NCBI GenBank assembly: GCA_964547125.1
Contig: CAZJLS010000051.1
Coordinates: 1-13,225 of the forward strand
Origin: Methanobrevibacter_A sp964547125
GTDB taxonomy: Archaea; Methanobacteriota; Methanobacteria; Methanobacteriales; Methanobacteriaceae
Length of the DNA stretch: 13,225 bases
Reading direction: 5' to 3'
Below, piece after piece: positions 12,782 through 13,225 of this stretch. A program made the translations under genes and the position numbers. The notes beneath the pieces were generated by a model. The model searched no databases and was not told where the DNA came from. It saw nothing but the letters and a program-made list of their open reading frames with translations. Numbering within the stretch: the first letter of the stretch is position 1; each line of letters opens with the position of its first letter.

Positions 12782-13174
12782 ATGGTTTTAAAACTAATAT
12801 TAGAAGTAACACCAGAATTTGAACGGAAAATGAACACCAACTGGCAACAAGTCCTATCAGACATACTGGATGAACTACTAGAAGAATCATACGACTATAT
12901 AACAAATCCTGGGGTAGGAGTAAAAGGTGGAGCAGAACCATCAGGTGGAGCACCAGTAGATACAGGAAACCTAATATCAAATCATGAAATAAACAAAACA
13001 GACCAACTAGAAAAAACAATAAGCAACAATACAGAATATGCAAAATATGTTATAAACGGCACAAGTAAAACCCCTCCAAATGACTATCCACAGAGAACAA
13101 TAGAAAATATAGAAAACCAAAATTCCATCCAAAAAGCAACAGAAGATATAATAAAAAGACTAAATTTGGACTAA
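12782..13174 (+). CDS. HK97 gp10-like tail completion protein
   Basis: The family sits at the top of the tail and joins it to the head. Its signature is visible: APVDTGNLISNHEI (57-70), equivalent to P-dTG-L--S, then NNTEYAKYVINGTSKTPPNDYPQRTIE (82-108), equivalent to the 'n..eYa.yvE.Gt...pa.PFl.pA' block. N-terminal helices (12-40) and the C-terminal helix (112-128) complete the 130-residue protein. GGAG at 12773-12776 gives a good ribosome-binding site 5 bases from ATG, and the start is immediately after the previous stop. Major tail protein or tail terminator genes would be expected next, beyond the window. Confidence 0.85.
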   Translation: MVLKLILEVTPEFERKMNTNWQQVLSDILDELLEESYDYITNPGVGVKGGAEPSGGAPVDTGNLISNHEINKTDQLEKTISNNTEYAKYVINGTSKTPPNDYPQRTIENIENQNSIQKATEDIIKRLNLD

Positions 13175-13225
13175 AAATAATAAAACAATTTAAATAATCT
13201 AAATTTACAATATAATATCATACAG
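13175..13225 (+). other. A/T-rich gap at the right edge
   Basis: The last 51 bases contain only A/T-rich sequence with TTTAAATAAT and ACAATATAATAT, either of which could serve as a TATA box for following tail genes. No start codon with a ribosome-binding site is seen before the window ends. Confidence 0.25.

Noticed and set aside
1..13225. tRNA genes, integrase attachment sites or an integrase gene
   Set aside because: No cloverleaf-like sequence, tRNA-end repeat or recombinase motif was seen, so integration status cannot be judged from this window.

Overview
The window looks like part of a tailed archaeal virus (Caudoviricetes, HK97-fold capsid), either a provirus or a free genome. Its likely host is a very AT-rich methanogen of the Methanobacteriales, such as Methanobrevibacter or Methanosphaera. 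The archaeal assignment rests on a PCNA-type sliding clamp, TFIIB-family (TFB) transcription-factor pieces, TATA-like promoter sequence and T-rich stretches in place of classical terminators. The genus is inferred from base composition and codon style (AAA, ATA, ACA, AGA, TTA/CTA) and was not tested.

Layout. Positions 1-2175 hold three early or accessory genes: a gene cut by the left edge (1-635), a convergent unknown gene on the minus strand (646-1542), and a phage-type MGLDM/WRKAN protein (1804-2175). The 261-base gap between the last two carries a long imperfect inverted repeat and a TATA-like promoter. A gene-free stretch (2176-2556) contains T-rich sequence and a cluster of TGTGCAT palindromes. 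From there to the right edge every gene is on the plus strand and tightly packed: PCNA (2557), an unknown gene (3362), a cyclin-fold protein (3684), a TFB-type zinc ribbon (4083), two membrane proteins (4317, 4531), a ParB-like protein (5012), terminase small and large subunits (5571, 5981), portal (7362), Mu gpF-like head protein (8557), prohead protease fused to a scaffold-like coiled coil (9312), major capsid protein (10458), an Ig/Cna_B-like domain frame (11413), a short 45-codon ORF (11761), head-tail connector (11877), head-closure-like protein (12425) and an HK97 gp10-like tail completion protein (12782). Tail tube, tape measure and lysis genes would be expected beyond the right edge.

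How the genes work together. The clamp and the TFB-like proteins probably steer host replication and transcription toward the virus. The ParB-like protein and terminase pair handle DNA recognition and packaging. The portal-to-capsid block builds the prohead, and the last three genes join head to tail.

The two most striking points are these. (1) The major capsid gene ends in CCC TGA, and an Ig/Cna_B-like domain without any ATG is open in the +1 frame across that stop. This predicts a programmed +1 frameshift that makes a minority of decorated capsid subunits. (2) TFB appears to be split and reordered: one cyclin fold in one gene, and the zinc ribbon with a possible B-reader remnant in the next. 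Smaller signals include A/T hairpins abutting several start codons, palindromes upstream of PCNA, and sharp base-composition switches within the virion-gene block.
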